DNA from: Gibbula magus
Taxonomy: Eukaryota; Mollusca; Gastropoda; Trochida; Trochidae
Assembly (NCBI GenBank): GCA_936450465.1
Contig: OW388303.1
Location: 10,261,021-10,325,020 of the forward strand
Length of the DNA stretch: 64,000 nucleotides
Direction of reading: 5' to 3'
Shown here piece after piece: positions 36,584-47,660 of the stretch. Under the pieces are notes generated by a model that saw only the letters and a list, made by a program, of their open reading frames with translations, was not told the DNA's origin and searched no databases. A program made the translations under genes and the position numbers. How positions within the stretch are numbered: the first letter of the stretch is position 1; the number at the start of each line of letters is the position of its first letter.

Positions 36584-36625
36584 CACAAGAGAAGTTGCCT
36601 GTCACAAGAGAAGTTGGTTGTCACC
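36584..36625. repeat. Short tandem repeat, 21-bp unit, two copies
   Basis: The unit GTCACAAGAGAAGTTG-C/G is repeated at 36582-36602 and 36600-36620, followed by a third partial GTCAC. Confidence 0.6.
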
Positions 36626-36767
36626 TGGCTATTTTTACAGGCTGCAAATGAAACAGAATGGGTAATGAAATGTGCCATATGACTTTTATGAAACTTATGC
36701 AAATTTGACACACTTCCATGATAATAATCTCTATATATTCACAATTGGGTATGTCATAACCTATGTA

Positions 36768-36944
36768 CAATCAGGCCTCGATAATCCAAACATTTCTGTT
36801 TTTCATCAAAAACGTTCGGATAGTGAAATGTTCAGATTACTGAGTACTGAGGACTACTAAAGATACTAGTTTGGTTACATCTTCCTACCGTTCGGAAACT
36901 GCGAGATTCGGATTATCGGTGGCCGGATTATCGCGGGTTGACTG
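36768..36944. mobile_element. pogo/Tigger-like MITE with TA target duplication
   Basis: The 177-bp element is bounded by TA (36766-36767 and 36945-36946). The left end CAATCAGGCCTCGATAATCC is mirrored by the right end GGATTATCGCGGGTTGACTG. TA target sites and CAGTCAACCCGCGATAATCC-type ends are characteristic of the pogo group of the Tc1/mariner superfamily. There is no transposase. Confidence 0.88.
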
Positions 36945-36946
36945 TA

Positions 36947-37599
36947 TTATAACACATGTTGATAATAATTGTATTTACCATGTAGAGGATAGAAATTTAA
37001 GCATATTCAACAATGTTCAGAATATGTTATACCCCAAGTTGTCATAAAACATACTTGGTTGATTAAGTTAATTAGAAATTTGAGATAACCAATTTACAGT
37101 TTGATTTATGTGGAAAAAGCAATCAAACTGCACACTTCCGATGAAAGAAATAACAAATTTAAAAAAAGAATTCATGCCACATAAACAGTGGAATGATATT
37201 CACATGAATCAAAGGAAATCTAAAATGGCTTTTCTAGTCGTGTTGTTATATTTCCTGTTACAGGCCCAGATTTAAAACAAATCCAACCTCACTTGGAAGA
37301 CAATCAAATGATTGTTGAAAAGTAATATTCATGCATCATAAACTGCTGATTGATATTTGAATGAACAAAATAATGTCGTAATTTGAATAAAAGTTTGAAG
37401 TATAATCCTAGTTATGATGTTGACTTCCTGTTCTAGTCAAAGTTTGAAATAAAATCCCTGTCTTGTTTACGAAGATAATAAACTTCTTGTACACAGATAT
37501 CTGTGAATCATACATTTCTTTTAACATTCAGATAAATAAAAAGTTTTTCAACACATTCCTTTTTAATACCTCGCATCCTGTTTGAATTACAGCTCAATT
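36947..37599. other. AT-rich intronic DNA
   Basis: Nothing recognised: no bounded repeat and no coding segment. Confidence 0.5.
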
Positions 37600-37900
37600 T
37601 GTAAGCATTTTCTCTTTTTGTATGGACTTTGGTTGACAAACTTAGATTTTATATTTAGTTATTCAATCATTATTACAAATCATTCTACTTTAATTCATTG
37701 TAATTGTCAAATATATCTCTTTAAATTGTTTAACTAATGTTTAAACATTTTCTCTTTCTCTATGGTAGACAAACTTTGAAATATTTTTTTCATTAATCTT
37801 AAATGTCAAATTCATCTTTTTAACCTTTTTAAACTCAATGTGTAAACATTTTCTCTTTCTGTATGGTTGAGAAACTTTGAATATATATCTGTGAATATTT
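37600..37900. repeat. Diverged tandem repeat, about 110-bp unit, three copies
   Basis: The block 'AAACATTTTCTCTTTCTNTATGG...GACAAACTTTGA' recurs at about 37607, 37742 and 37844. Each copy is preceded by 'gtcaaatNNatctNtttaa'. Copies differ at many positions, so the array is old. Confidence 0.65.
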
Positions 37901-39752
37901 AAGCTTTATTGTAATACATTTCAATAAATATTAGATTTAAAAACAAATATCAATTTATGTATCTTTTAACACTTCACTGTTGAATTCCATTGTGGATGAC
38001 TTTCAAGAATGATAATTAACAAGGGCAATAATCCATACTTAATCGTAACTAGGAAACCCACAATATGACTAGTAACGGGTTAACCCTCTCGCTGCCATGG
38101 TCAACATGGTGGCCAAACAAGGGTTAAATCTGGGACTGGCACAGGAAATGACACAAAGACAGATGAAATGTACAACTGTTTCCCATCAGGTATCGGGTTA
38201 CATGCTCCAAAGATAGGGTAAACTATGCAAGCCCGGTTTGTTGTTAGAGTAACAGCAATTATGTTTGCAGAGCAGATAAAGGGCCTTGAAAGCTTGCAGT
38301 TTATCATGTTTATTGCCCACATAAATGAAATAGATTCTCTCTTACATATTCCATTTTTGTAGAGAATAAATTATTCTAAGTTTGTATTTAGAGAAAGTAA
38401 GCTCATCTTTAGTTTTTAGTTTTTTAAAAGTTTTAATGGAAAAAAAATAGTTCTATTTAGTGTGTATGAATATTAGTATCTCTTTTGCTCTCATTTCCCC
38501 ACAAGGAAAACAATCTAGTTTATCCTCCTGATAGTAGAAGTCTCGAGAATTTCATTTTAATTTTCAAATTGAATATATATGATGTCATTTCATGATAAAA
38601 ATAACATAAAATGGAAAGTATTTATGAAATCCAATTTTGAAAACCGTAAGTGTTAACATTTTTGGATATGGTGAAATGTGAGTTTATGATGTAGTAAATA
38701 ATAAAAGAAAATATTTTCTTCAATAAAACTTTGTTTATGAGTGTGAAAATTAATTTTTGTTTGAAATGAATATGGAATTTTCGACATATATCACATAATG
38801 TCAAAAAGATTTGAAAACTGAAGATATTTTGTGAAGATACATCCATAATCTGAAGAAAAAATAGTAAAACAAAGATATAGACATATTAAACTTACACTCA
38901 TCATTGTTTTATTCATTTGACATCAAATTGTTATTTTCAGTATTGAAAATGAAATATCATTAATTTACCTTGTATATAATAGTTATAGCCATGGTCAAAA
39001 TATCAATTTGATAAAATCTTACATTATTAGAAGGAAATCAAAAATAAATTTTTGAAAATATATTTTGCCTATGAAAAAAGAAGCTCGTGTGGTGTTATTG
39101 ATGTTTTTATTCATGCAATTCAGCTTAAACTTGAGACAGACTCTCCTGGCTATGAAAGTTGCTTGTAAATCAATATTGCTTTGATATTGAATAAGAGAGA
39201 ATCCGCCGCAATGTTATCAATATTCAAATATCATGGCTAAGTAACTAGATGTATAGAGAAAGGAGATTTGAAATGATGCACAAACTAAATTTGTCGACAC
39301 ACAAAAACGCGAAAGTTGAATAATAAACTATAAGGATTATGTGCTTCTCTCGAAGGTGTAATGCTAATTTCCTCCGAAAGATCAAAGAGATGGGTCAAAT
39401 GGATTTCTCGTGAAAGCAATACAGTGTCCTATCCCCAAAACATCATACTCGGTAATCGATTCCTCAGCTATGGAAATGAACAAGTGATATTAGCATTAGC
39501 TACATACAGAGATGCTGTGAGAGAAGATAGGATGAATAAGTGTTTTTAGTTTGCAGAACATTGATTTTATATACAATCAGAGATACTGTACGGTAAGATA
39601 AAATGAATAAGTGTTTTAACATTGTAAATATATGAGTTACAAATACAGCTCTGGCATGCATACATGTATATTTTAATGGGACTTGACCCAAAAAAGTACT
39701 AGAGTAGATAGTGAGATTCCAAATATAACATTGCTATATCTCTATCTAGTAA
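37901..39752. other. AT-rich intronic DNA
   Basis: No gene was recognised. A 23-base phrase (GATGAATAAGTGTTTT and flanks) is duplicated at 39530 and 39602. The ORFs at 38101-38322 (-) and 39361-39549 (+) lack family character. Confidence 0.45.
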
Positions 39753-39818
39753 GAGGGCGGGATAGCGCAGTGGTTAGCGCGTTTGGCTTCGGATCAAGGG
39801 ATCCGCGGTTTGAATCTT
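39753..39818 (+). mobile_element. SINE head only (tRNA-like A and B boxes)
   Basis: The sequence GGGCGGGATAGCGCAGTGGTTAGCGC and then GGATCCGCGGTTTGAATC gives clear A-box and B-box motifs, nearly identical to the head of the SINE at 54.7 kb. The homology stops right after the B box, and none of the usual SINE body follows. It is therefore a truncated SINE. It is not a tRNA gene: no acceptor stem closes at the expected 3' position. Confidence 0.8.
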
Positions 39819-41334
39819 ACTTTCTATTAATTACTCTAACGACTTTATCAGCTGAAGTCAATAACTAATGAGAGGTTTGTAGCAAAGTTTAAAGAAAAAA
39901 ATATTCAATATTTAAGTTTCATTACTCTAATCAAATTTACTTGATCATCTTTTAATAAATGCCCTATTAAGGTCAAAAACCAAATGTAAAATGAGTAATA
40001 TTTTTGGAAATCAAAAATCTAATATTAACAAATACTTTCCACATTAACTCGACCACCTACGATGTTAATTTCTCGTGTGGCATACGTCTCCTGTCGAATC
40101 GACAGTGCATTATTTATCGTTCTAAGTAATGAAAAATGTAGCAGGTCCCATTCAACTAGTGTTGCAAATAGTCACTGTTATTGATCACAATTGTCAATTT
40201 GTTGTCAATGCTGTCAATTCATTATGAAGACGAGGTGAAATGAAATATTCATGGCTTCCACCATTCTCCTCTTACACCTATTTGTCGACGAAATCATACT
40301 GCTGTTCATTCATATGATATGCAAATTTATGTGAATGTGTGCGAGATAGTTTATTGAATAGTAGTTACCATTGTTGGTGCTTATGAATTTCAAATTTCAA
40401 ATATATATTTATGTAGACTTATGATTTGTTCCTTTAAATGTTGACATGATATGTAATATGATAAAAAGAAAATGCAACACAAATGTTGTTGCATATCTTA
40501 TGCAAATTTATGCAGATGAGCAGTGTTAGGAACCTTATCATTTGTATTGGTTGCATGAAATTTTTTATAATTTGTGTTATACATTGCTTCTTTCAATGTA
40601 TGCTTTTATATATGTGGGATAGTTTATTTCGTAAAGGGGCCACGACCCATTATACAATACAATGATGACAAATAATTATATGACCCGAATACAAAAAATT
40701 TCAAAATAATTCTCTTTGGTTGTAACAAGAACATTATAAACAAATTTGCCCAAAGATGGTCCTTAAAGGTTTGTTCCAATTTCATAGGTTATTATCGCAG
40801 TGAATCTACAGCTGTTTGGAGATGAAAGTAATAGTTTGCCAGGCAGAGAAGCAAGAAATGATGGAGACTTTTAGAAACACAGAGCACTGTATTTATCATG
40901 GATATCGCTGAAGCATATGGCCGCGTTGCCATGGAGGCCGAACCTCATCATGGAAGTTTATTTTTAGAGAAAAATTAACTTTGATTATGAAGCTTTTTTA
41001 AATTTACTAATATTTCAAACAGCGATTTTCTTTTTTTTTAAATTTCTGTAATTATTTTCTATTGAGGCGTTTCAGCCTTTTCAGTTATCTTATAAATGAT
41101 GGGGATTTAAAAAAAGGTTCCAAATGAGAGATTTGTTTTTATTCAATATGGAATGCTTAGATTCAAAATTTTAGGACTTGACGTTTATCGTATATTGTTT
41201 ATGATATCAAAACCAGTCACCATGGAAACAAGAATCGAATAGAAACAACTTTAAAATACATTTTGTTTCCTAAATATTTTGAATTAAGGATTGTTTAACT
41301 TTGATCTGAAAATATTGTTAATATATTTTGTTTA

Positions 41335-41342
<8 letters not shown>
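39819..41342. other. AT-rich intronic DNA
   Basis: No gene was recognised. A GC-richer patch at 40895-40960 (ATGGCCGCGTTGCCATGGAGGCC and flanks) is short and has no useful frame. Confidence 0.45.

Positions 41343-41396
<54 letters not shown>
41343..41396. repeat. (TA)27 microsatellite
   Basis: A pure TA run of 27 units. Confidence 0.97.
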
Positions 41397-41399
<3 letters not shown>

Positions 41400-42555
41400 T
41401 GTCCGTCATATTAATAATACGACAAGCATGTATGAACTTTTTGCATCATTATGTAATAAGAAATTAATAAATGTAGTCATTATTTCTGCCATCTATAATT
41501 ATAAGAAAGTTTAACAAATCATAATATTAATTTTGTAAATTAATTCTGCAGTAAAAACCAAGTTTATCACCTATTTAAAAAGAATCTCTCAACTTCATTT
41601 ATTAATTCATTCTGATATAACTGTAACAAATATTGACATTATCAAACACAGAGATAAAATCTATGCTTTCTAAATCAATTTTGTCATTGTTGGTCTGGGA
41701 CAACACATTGAAAGCAGAGAAATTCAATATAGCTCAGATAATTAAGGACTTTCCAAGCTGTCACTAGGGAATACAACAAGGTTAACCACCAGTGGTTTTC
41801 TGTCTTCAACTTTGACCTTTCAACTCTACGACCCTCAAAATTTTAGGATTATGAGGAAAATAGTCATCCCTTTTGATGCTTTATCATAATAAATCCTGTC
41901 ATATACATTGATTGCTAATATCTTTCATATAGCCTAATAATTCCGATTAAGTGACAGTGAAGTATAATTTTTATGAATGTGACGCTGTGGCTGAGACAGA
42001 AAACACTGAAGACATATGATATTTATCTGTAAATGTTTAAAGGTTAAGTCGAAATGCACATTAAAAGCTTGTTGCGTTTGTCTGAGTGGAAACTTTGAAA
42101 TATCTTTTCGTTGAATGTTAGTATTTGATATTTGTGGAGGATAACACCAAGCGACCCTAATTATTTTTATCGTTTGATTTTGAAGCTGTTGTTAAAGATT
42201 AGCTCCTGAAGAAATCGGAATATTGTCTTTAATTCTTTAAGGTCAAGTTGGAAAGTACGTTTCTTGAATCTCATAAATCCAACTAGTTTTTGCTTTAGGT
42301 TTTCAAACAATATATCTTTATGTGTTTAGTTTTTATTATCTTGTATTTAATGAGAAAGCTTGAAAGTAAGCAATGTTTTGTGACCTTTAGGACAACTTTT
42401 AGATTTGTTCTCTGTGTGTGTACCATATTCTGGGTGAGGCTGGCACTTGTCTGTCAAAAACCTATAAATTTAAATTCATCCATGAAAAAATAAGAAAGGA
42501 GCCTGAGATATAGGAATTTAGAGCAAACATCTAGACTTGCTTTTCTGAGGGTATC
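41397..42555. other. AT-rich intronic DNA
   Basis: No gene or bounded repeat was recognised. Confidence 0.5.
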
Positions 42556-42856
42556 ATGTCTCTGTGCAGTGGTTAGTGTGTTGGATTCGGATCAGGAGGT
42601 CCGGGGTTCGAATCCCGCCAGAGGCACGGCAACTTTGTCTGCAGTAGAGAACTGTTGTACACACAGTAAAGTTTGAGTGCAATGCTACACTGAATTTCAT
42701 AGTATCACCCATGGTCCGTTAGTTCCAGCTGATGCCTTCAGGTTTCACCACAATGCATAGCGGCATGGTGTTGCAGGCTTTCTCCCTGCCATAATACTAG
42801 TAGCCGTGATATAAGTGAAATACTTAAGTGGTGTTAAAACCCCAAATCACCTTACC
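42556..42856 (+). mobile_element. tRNA-derived SINE, near full length
   Basis: The head shows a GTGCAGTGGTTAGTGTG A box and a GGGGTTCGAATCCC B box. The body has GGCACGGCAACTTTGTCTGC, 'ggtgttgcaggctttctccctgc' and then 'gccgtgatataagtgaaata' with a tail of 'gtgttaaaaccccaaatcacc'. This 3' module ('gtgatataa-tgaaata...gtgttaaa') is one I associate with SINEs of bivalves and gastropods. The internal promoter would be read by RNA polymerase III. Confidence 0.88.
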
Positions 42857-42941
42857 ACTGCTTTGGGTGAAGTTTGGTGAACATAGTAAGAGGACTTTGA
42901 TTCAAGATATCCTTTGGTGAGAGCTTGTCATATATTCAAAC

Positions 42942-44328
42942 CAGGGATGCAGAAATCGGTCTATTTGCCGGACATGTCCGATTGTAAATCCAGTTTGACC
43001 GAATGGAAAATTGACCTATCGGACATCAGTTGACCGATTGCAGAAAATAAAAGGAAAAACTAAATTTACAAGCATTAAATAAAGGCAAACGGCCCTGCTT
43101 GTGTCGGTCATAATTGTTCATGAAATTGAAATATGTTGATCCAGTCAAGAAGTCACATTTATTCTTCACAGCACGAGGCACAACGTCAATCATCATTATC
43201 TTCAGTAAATTAGAATTGTCGGCAGAAAAAAGACTTACCGTTTGTTATTTAATTGAAATTTCCAGTGTCATTTAGTGACTGAAAGATGTGACCCATTTCA
43301 CAACATTATTTACGAAAAAGATTTCATTAAAATCGCATTGTAAACAAATTTTGTCAAAGATAAACTTTGCATGAACGTGTGGCTTCACCGTACCGGTGAT
43401 TCATGAATTTGTTACAGATTGAGATTTTGCTATTTGAATCTCGATAAATTTAATAATATCTCGGTCATAAAACAAAGGTAACATATTTCAACAAATATGA
43501 TAGATCAATATCGATGTATGGTAAAGCTATTATACAAATTCAAAATAAATAAACCTATCAAAAACGAATAATTAGCAATAATATTTCACGAGACGTTATG
43601 TAGTCAAACACCGTTTGTATGACGCTACGAAGACGCGATCGCATTGCCCATCGCATTTACATGATGACACACGTTATAAAGAGGTATGCTAATTTAAAAA
43701 CTCCAATTTCTCTTGCGTTTACATTACTTCTTTTTAGTTTATAATTATTCATTTACAATTGCGAAATATGTCTCCAAATAAAATATAAAAGTAATCTTAT
43801 TAGAATAAGTTCAAATTCGTAACTACATCTTGAATAGGAAAATAGTCGTATGGAATATAGTTGGACCACGTGCTCTGCCGAGTTGTGAGTTTACGTAAAT
43901 TATATCGCTATTGAAAACGAGTTCCTTTGAATTTAAAATGATTATTTAGAAGGTACATATCATTTGGTCCATGATTTGAACTTTTGATGAACTATGTGCA
44001 ATTAAATTATTAGAATTTTCTCGTCTATCTTGACGCAAATTCGCTTGTAAACTCACTTGTGTAAACTCGCTCAAACTAGCACTGTCGGTAAATCGTAGTT
44101 GGTAAACATTGATTTTAAATTATGAACCATTTTATGCATGTTAATGATAAATAAATAGTTATCGTTAATTGCTTTCGTGTTATGTTTAATAGTATGCAAT
44201 GAATTGAAGAACCAACAAATAGTAATATTTTCTGATACTTTATTCATAAAAATTTTTTACTTCCGGGTTCGTCTTTTTGGGTCAAAGATGAAATGTCCGA
44301 CTGGCAAAAATTTGAATCTGCATCCCTG
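42942..44328. mobile_element. Non-autonomous hAT-type transposon, 1387 bp, perfect 8-bp target duplication
   Basis: The element begins CAGGGATGCAGAAATCGG and ends in the inverse type, TTTGAATCTGCATCCCTG. The imperfect ends extend about 40 bp and include GCCGGACATGTCC-like blocks. Identical 8-bp copies of ATTCAAAC flank it (42934-42941 and 44329-44336). An 8-bp duplication and CAGGG ends place it in the hAT superfamily. It has no long ORF, so its transposase gene has been lost or was never there. A stray copy of its terminal phrase, CAGGGATGCAGATTCAAATT, lies inside the MITE at 12041. Confidence 0.9.
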
Positions 44329-44880
44329 ATTCAAACATTGTCAAATTCTTTTCAGTGTAATTATTTTTTTTAATTTCTCAATAATAAAAATGCCAAGAAC
44401 CATGTCATGTTGTGTTGAGGTTGATCTCTCTAGTTGAGGTTTTATCTTAGATACAAGAAACTCTTATAAAAAGCTGTTGCGGTTAATTTAAATACAAAGT
44501 AAGTGAAATATATAAACTTTTTTGTCTTCCAATTCTTAAGAAGATGCATTAATCTTTTCAAGAGACATTTTCAGATTGTGATATTTATAAAAATCAACCA
44601 CTAAAAAAAACATTACGCTTAAAAAAGTATTTTATATAGAATTGTCTTTATATTCCATTTTCTTTCATACACTAAATGTTTACATGAAAGGGTTGAAAGT
44701 GTGACAGTGTGTTGAAATTGAAAATTCAAAAAGAGGTCAAATTATTATTCTATATCTCTTCATGAACAATGTCACTTCAAAGAATTTTTTTTAAAGATTT
44801 ATTTGGAGTTAGTTTCGTATGTAGAATCCCACGTAGCATCATGTGTTAATCTAGTTAACCTATAGCAAGTGGATGCTGAG

Positions 44881-45044
44881 TGGATTATGGCTCTTGGACA
44901 TGTGGTCTTCATTATCAGGAACCATTCCAATTAGTAGGCCATCACCAAACTGGATACTTAATTAACAAACCGATGAGCGGTCAATATGTTTCCTTGGACA
45001 ATTTTCAAATCAATAGAAAAGCCACAGCTCTCATATATATTTAA
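44881..45044 (+). pseudogene. Possible F-type lectin-like exon fragment
   Basis: After an AG at 44879-44880 the + strand is open for 53 codons to a TAA at 45042. The peptide includes 'GSWTCGLHYQEPFQLVGHHQ', 'TGYLINKPMSGQYVSLDNF' and 'ATALIY'. The pattern C-G...Y/F-P...G-H...P-x-x-G-Q-Y-V is reminiscent of the C-terminal half of fucolectin (F-type lectin) domains, which are numerous in molluscs. The usual final 'L-x-L-C-E-V' strand is missing, and the frame ends early, so if the match is real it is a fragment. Family assignment is from memory of the motif only. Confidence 0.28.
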
Positions 45045-45051
45045 CACCTAC

Positions 45052-45213
45052 CTTCTTGGACAATGCCATGGACTTCCTGCTCGTTCAAATACGTGATTCG
45101 GTCAAGTATGTCGTCTTGGAGTGGCATCAGACATGCTTGACTTCTCTGATGTTTTTGGACAAGCTGGTTGACATTATTTTGGACAACAGCAAAACTGTTA
45201 TCAAAGCGTCTCC
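45052..45213 (-). CDS. Internal exon of an unidentified antisense gene (54 codons)
   Basis: On the - strand an acceptor (TTTCAAAGCAG) opens an exon that ends at the strong donor AAG|GTAGGT. It enters with 2 nt and leaves with 1 nt of a codon. The peptide includes 'RFDNSFAVVQNNVNQLVQKH', 'LMPLQDDILDRITYLNE' and 'VHGIVQE', a charged, helical sequence. The previous exon on this strand (46744-46606) ends with exactly one leftover base, so the two join in frame through a 1.39-kb intron. The + strand frame over the same bases (45056-45241) is its shadow. I do not recognise the family. Confidence 0.6.
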
Positions 45214-45244
45214 CTGCTTTGAAACCTTAGACCAGGCGTGAGAA

Positions 45245-46600
45245 GTAGAATATGTCTTAAATTACATGTAACCATTAGAAATACATGCCATTTAGATAGT
45301 GACTTAATGTAACATTGTTATATTCGTGATCACTATCTGAAAAAAAGAATACTTTGTTTTATTCAAGCTCACACCCTCAGAGTCAGACACCAGTTGCCAG
45401 CACTTTATGTTACAAGAGCTGGACCAGTCTCATTGGCACACCCAATCTCCCAATATCCTTTGGTGTGGTTAAAGACTTCTTTCAGTAGTGCTCTAATCTG
45501 TTTATCGAGATCCTTGTATCAAATAACAGCTGAAGCTAGTCTATAATCAAGTCTAGAATAGAGATTTCAGAGGCTCATATTTATCCTATTTTCATTCCTG
45601 AAATTGTTTTATTGACTGCACATTTTCATTTCAGAGACTTAATGTAGGTCTAACACAGAACTTGCCAGTTGATTATTCCAATCAAGCATGCCTCACATTA
45701 ATAAGTTTAGTTTAGTTTACCGGTATGTGGAGTCAATACAGTCAAATGTTATGGATAATTGGAATTACATCTGAAAATTCATGTCAGATATCTCCACCAA
45801 AACATGATAAGCTCTTGAAAAGTCTGTCTTGCAGAGATTCCATTTCTGTGAGGCTTCTTTTCAGCGTCAGATAAAATATAATTAGGCATGTGTATGCAAG
45901 TATGTATGTATGTTTTAAAATGTAAAATAGGAGTAAGGTTAGAACTAAAATTAACCCTCTCTCTGCTGTATGATAGAAATGTACACTAGTTTACCTTAAG
46001 CAGTGTAAGAGTTAACAACAGGAAATTCACAGAGAAAAAACATAAACAGGTGTTCATATTTATACTCTGAATATTCTTATAAACATTTCTTCACAGGCAG
46101 GCTGCATTGTTTGCTTCTGGCAACTCAACTTTAGAAAAAGAAACTCAAAGATCTGTCAATTCTTTGTGTTTAAGATAAAAAAAAACTTTAAAATGGATCA
46201 GCTTTTAGAAGGAGTTTTAAATTTTGTATACAGAAGTGTTTAATTTTGTATACAGATTTAGATGAAATTTTATTATTTTATTGTTTATGGAATCTCTTAA
46301 CATAATTTTGATAAGAATTGGGAAGAAAATTTTAAACTTTTCATCTACACAAGATTGATTTTTTCCTTCCATTAGACATTATCCTCAAAATTTCAGTAAA
46401 CAAGTAAATAGCCTTAGAAATAATCCAGGAATTATATATATTTCAGTGACATTTCTATTCTACATAAAATTGAAAAAAGATTTAAGAAAATGTAACATCT
46501 CAAATATTCAGAATAATCTTTTTGAAAGGAAAAAAGTGACATTCTATTTGTGGCAGTGAATAAGGAAATGTTTATCTTGGTTCTCTGGTATATACAGGCT
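45245..46600. other. Intron of the antisense gene, AT-rich
   Basis: No other coding segment was seen between the two antisense exons. A short phrase (TTTAATTTTGTATACAGA) is tandemly repeated near 46212-46258. Confidence 0.5.
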
Positions 46601-46605
46601 CTTAC

Positions 46606-46744
46606 TTAGGTACACAAAAAATACAAATGTCTTCACCACGTGTTCCAGCAATACTGCCGCAACGAGGGTTGGAAATATCTGTATATTTGGAGTCCTCATC
46701 TGCGAATAATCGACCAGGCTTCCAAGATTATCTTTCAATAAGTC
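46606..46744 (-). CDS. Internal exon of an unidentified antisense gene (46 codons plus 1 base)
   Basis: The exon opens after TTTCATTTTCAG and closes before GTAAGAGCC, both good signals. It begins in phase 0 and ends with one extra base, matching the 2-base entry of the exon at 45213. The peptide reads 'DLLKDNLGSLVDYSQMRTPN', then 'IFPTLVAAVLLEHVVKTF' and 'VFFVYL'. The second half is hydrophobic and helical and could be a membrane segment or a buried helix. The ORF running past the donor is not the real end. I cannot name the family. Confidence 0.65.
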
Positions 46745-46969
46745 CTGAAAATGAAACCAGGAAAAGGTTGTGATGGTTCATTCCATTGTTGCTTTTACTT
46801 ACAATGTTAATAAAAGTTATGAGGATGTTCTGTATGTGTAACGTGTTAACCCCTATAAAGCTGTTGGTCCTAAAATGTCCTTTGATTAATCTTTAGCCAG
46901 TGGCCGATCCCTGGTTATTTCCTTTGTTAACGGTTCCTGTAAGTTGGGAACTCCGATCAGGTTGGCCAT

Positions 46970-47464
46970 GATATAGTACATATCTCAATATTGCCACGAT
47001 ATGATATAGCACATATCTCAATACTGCCACGATATGATATAGCACATATCTCAATACTGCCACAATATGATATAGCACATATCTCAATACCGCCCTGATA
47101 TGATATAGCACATATCTCAATACTGCCACGATATGATATAGCACATATCTCAATACTGCCACAATATGATATAGCACATATCTCAATACTGCCACAATAT
47201 GATATAGCACATATCTCAATACTGCCACAATATGATATAGCACATATCTCAATACTGCCACAATATGATATAGCACATATCTCAATACTGCCACAATATG
47301 ATATAGCACATATCTCAATACTGCCACAATATGATATAGCACATATCTCAATACTGCCACAATATGATATAGCACATATCTCAATACTGCCACAATATGA
47401 TATAGCACATATCTCAATACTGCCACAATATGATATAGCACATATCTCAATACCGCCCTGATAT
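46970..47464. repeat. 33-bp minisatellite, exactly 15 units
   Basis: The units GATATAGCACATATCTCAAT + ACTGCCACAATAT start at 46970 and repeat every 33 bp. Units 6-14 are identical A-type copies. Units 1, 2 and 5 carry CACGATAT. Units 4 and 15 share a distinctive CGCCCTGATAT ending and lie 11 units apart. Because 33 is divisible by three, two - strand frames stay open throughout (an 11-residue repeat such as YHIVAVLRYVL). These frames are products of the repeat and there is no sign that they are genes. Confidence 0.95.
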
Positions 47465-47525
47465 GATATGTATCGTGATACACAATTTGTGCTTTTTTTC
47501 AATTCAACACAAATAATCCACTAGT

Positions 47526-47660
47526 TAAGATAAGATAAGATAAGATAAACTTTATTATCCCAGATGGGAAATTCGTCTTATATTCAAAGAGTCTTTGGTA
47601 TTATACAATACAAAATAACAATACATGAATACAATATAAACAAAAACAAACAATTATAAC
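47526..47660 (-). mobile_element. LINE 3'-end fragment with (TTATC)n tail
   Basis: A GATAA pentanucleotide run (47526-47550) is followed by ACTTTATTATCCCAGATGGG and 'aaattcgtc'. On the - strand this reads as a conserved LINE 3' end with a short tandem tail. It lies right beside the minisatellite. Only about 130 bp remain and no ORF is left. Confidence 0.55.

Noticed and set aside
39753..39818. tRNA gene
   Set aside because: A and B boxes are present, but no acceptor stem closes, and the sequence matches the SINE head at 54.7 kb.
44863..44955. - strand segment reading 'GDGLLIGMVPDNEDHMSKSH' as the next exon of the antisense gene
   Set aside because: With the phase left by the 45052 exon it runs into a stop at once, and the intron would be under 100 bp.
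45056..45241. + strand 61-codon ORF
   Set aside because: The - strand over the same bases has a good acceptor, a strong donor and phase agreement with the neighbouring exon, so the + frame is treated as a shadow.
46970..47464. Regularly spaced repeats that could suggest a CRISPR array
   Set aside because: The units are directly adjacent with no unique spacers, and the DNA is animal.
46893..47502. Two long - strand reading frames of 180-196 codons with an 11-residue repeat
   Set aside because: They are created by the 33-bp minisatellite, whose unit length keeps frames open; there is no splice or promoter context.
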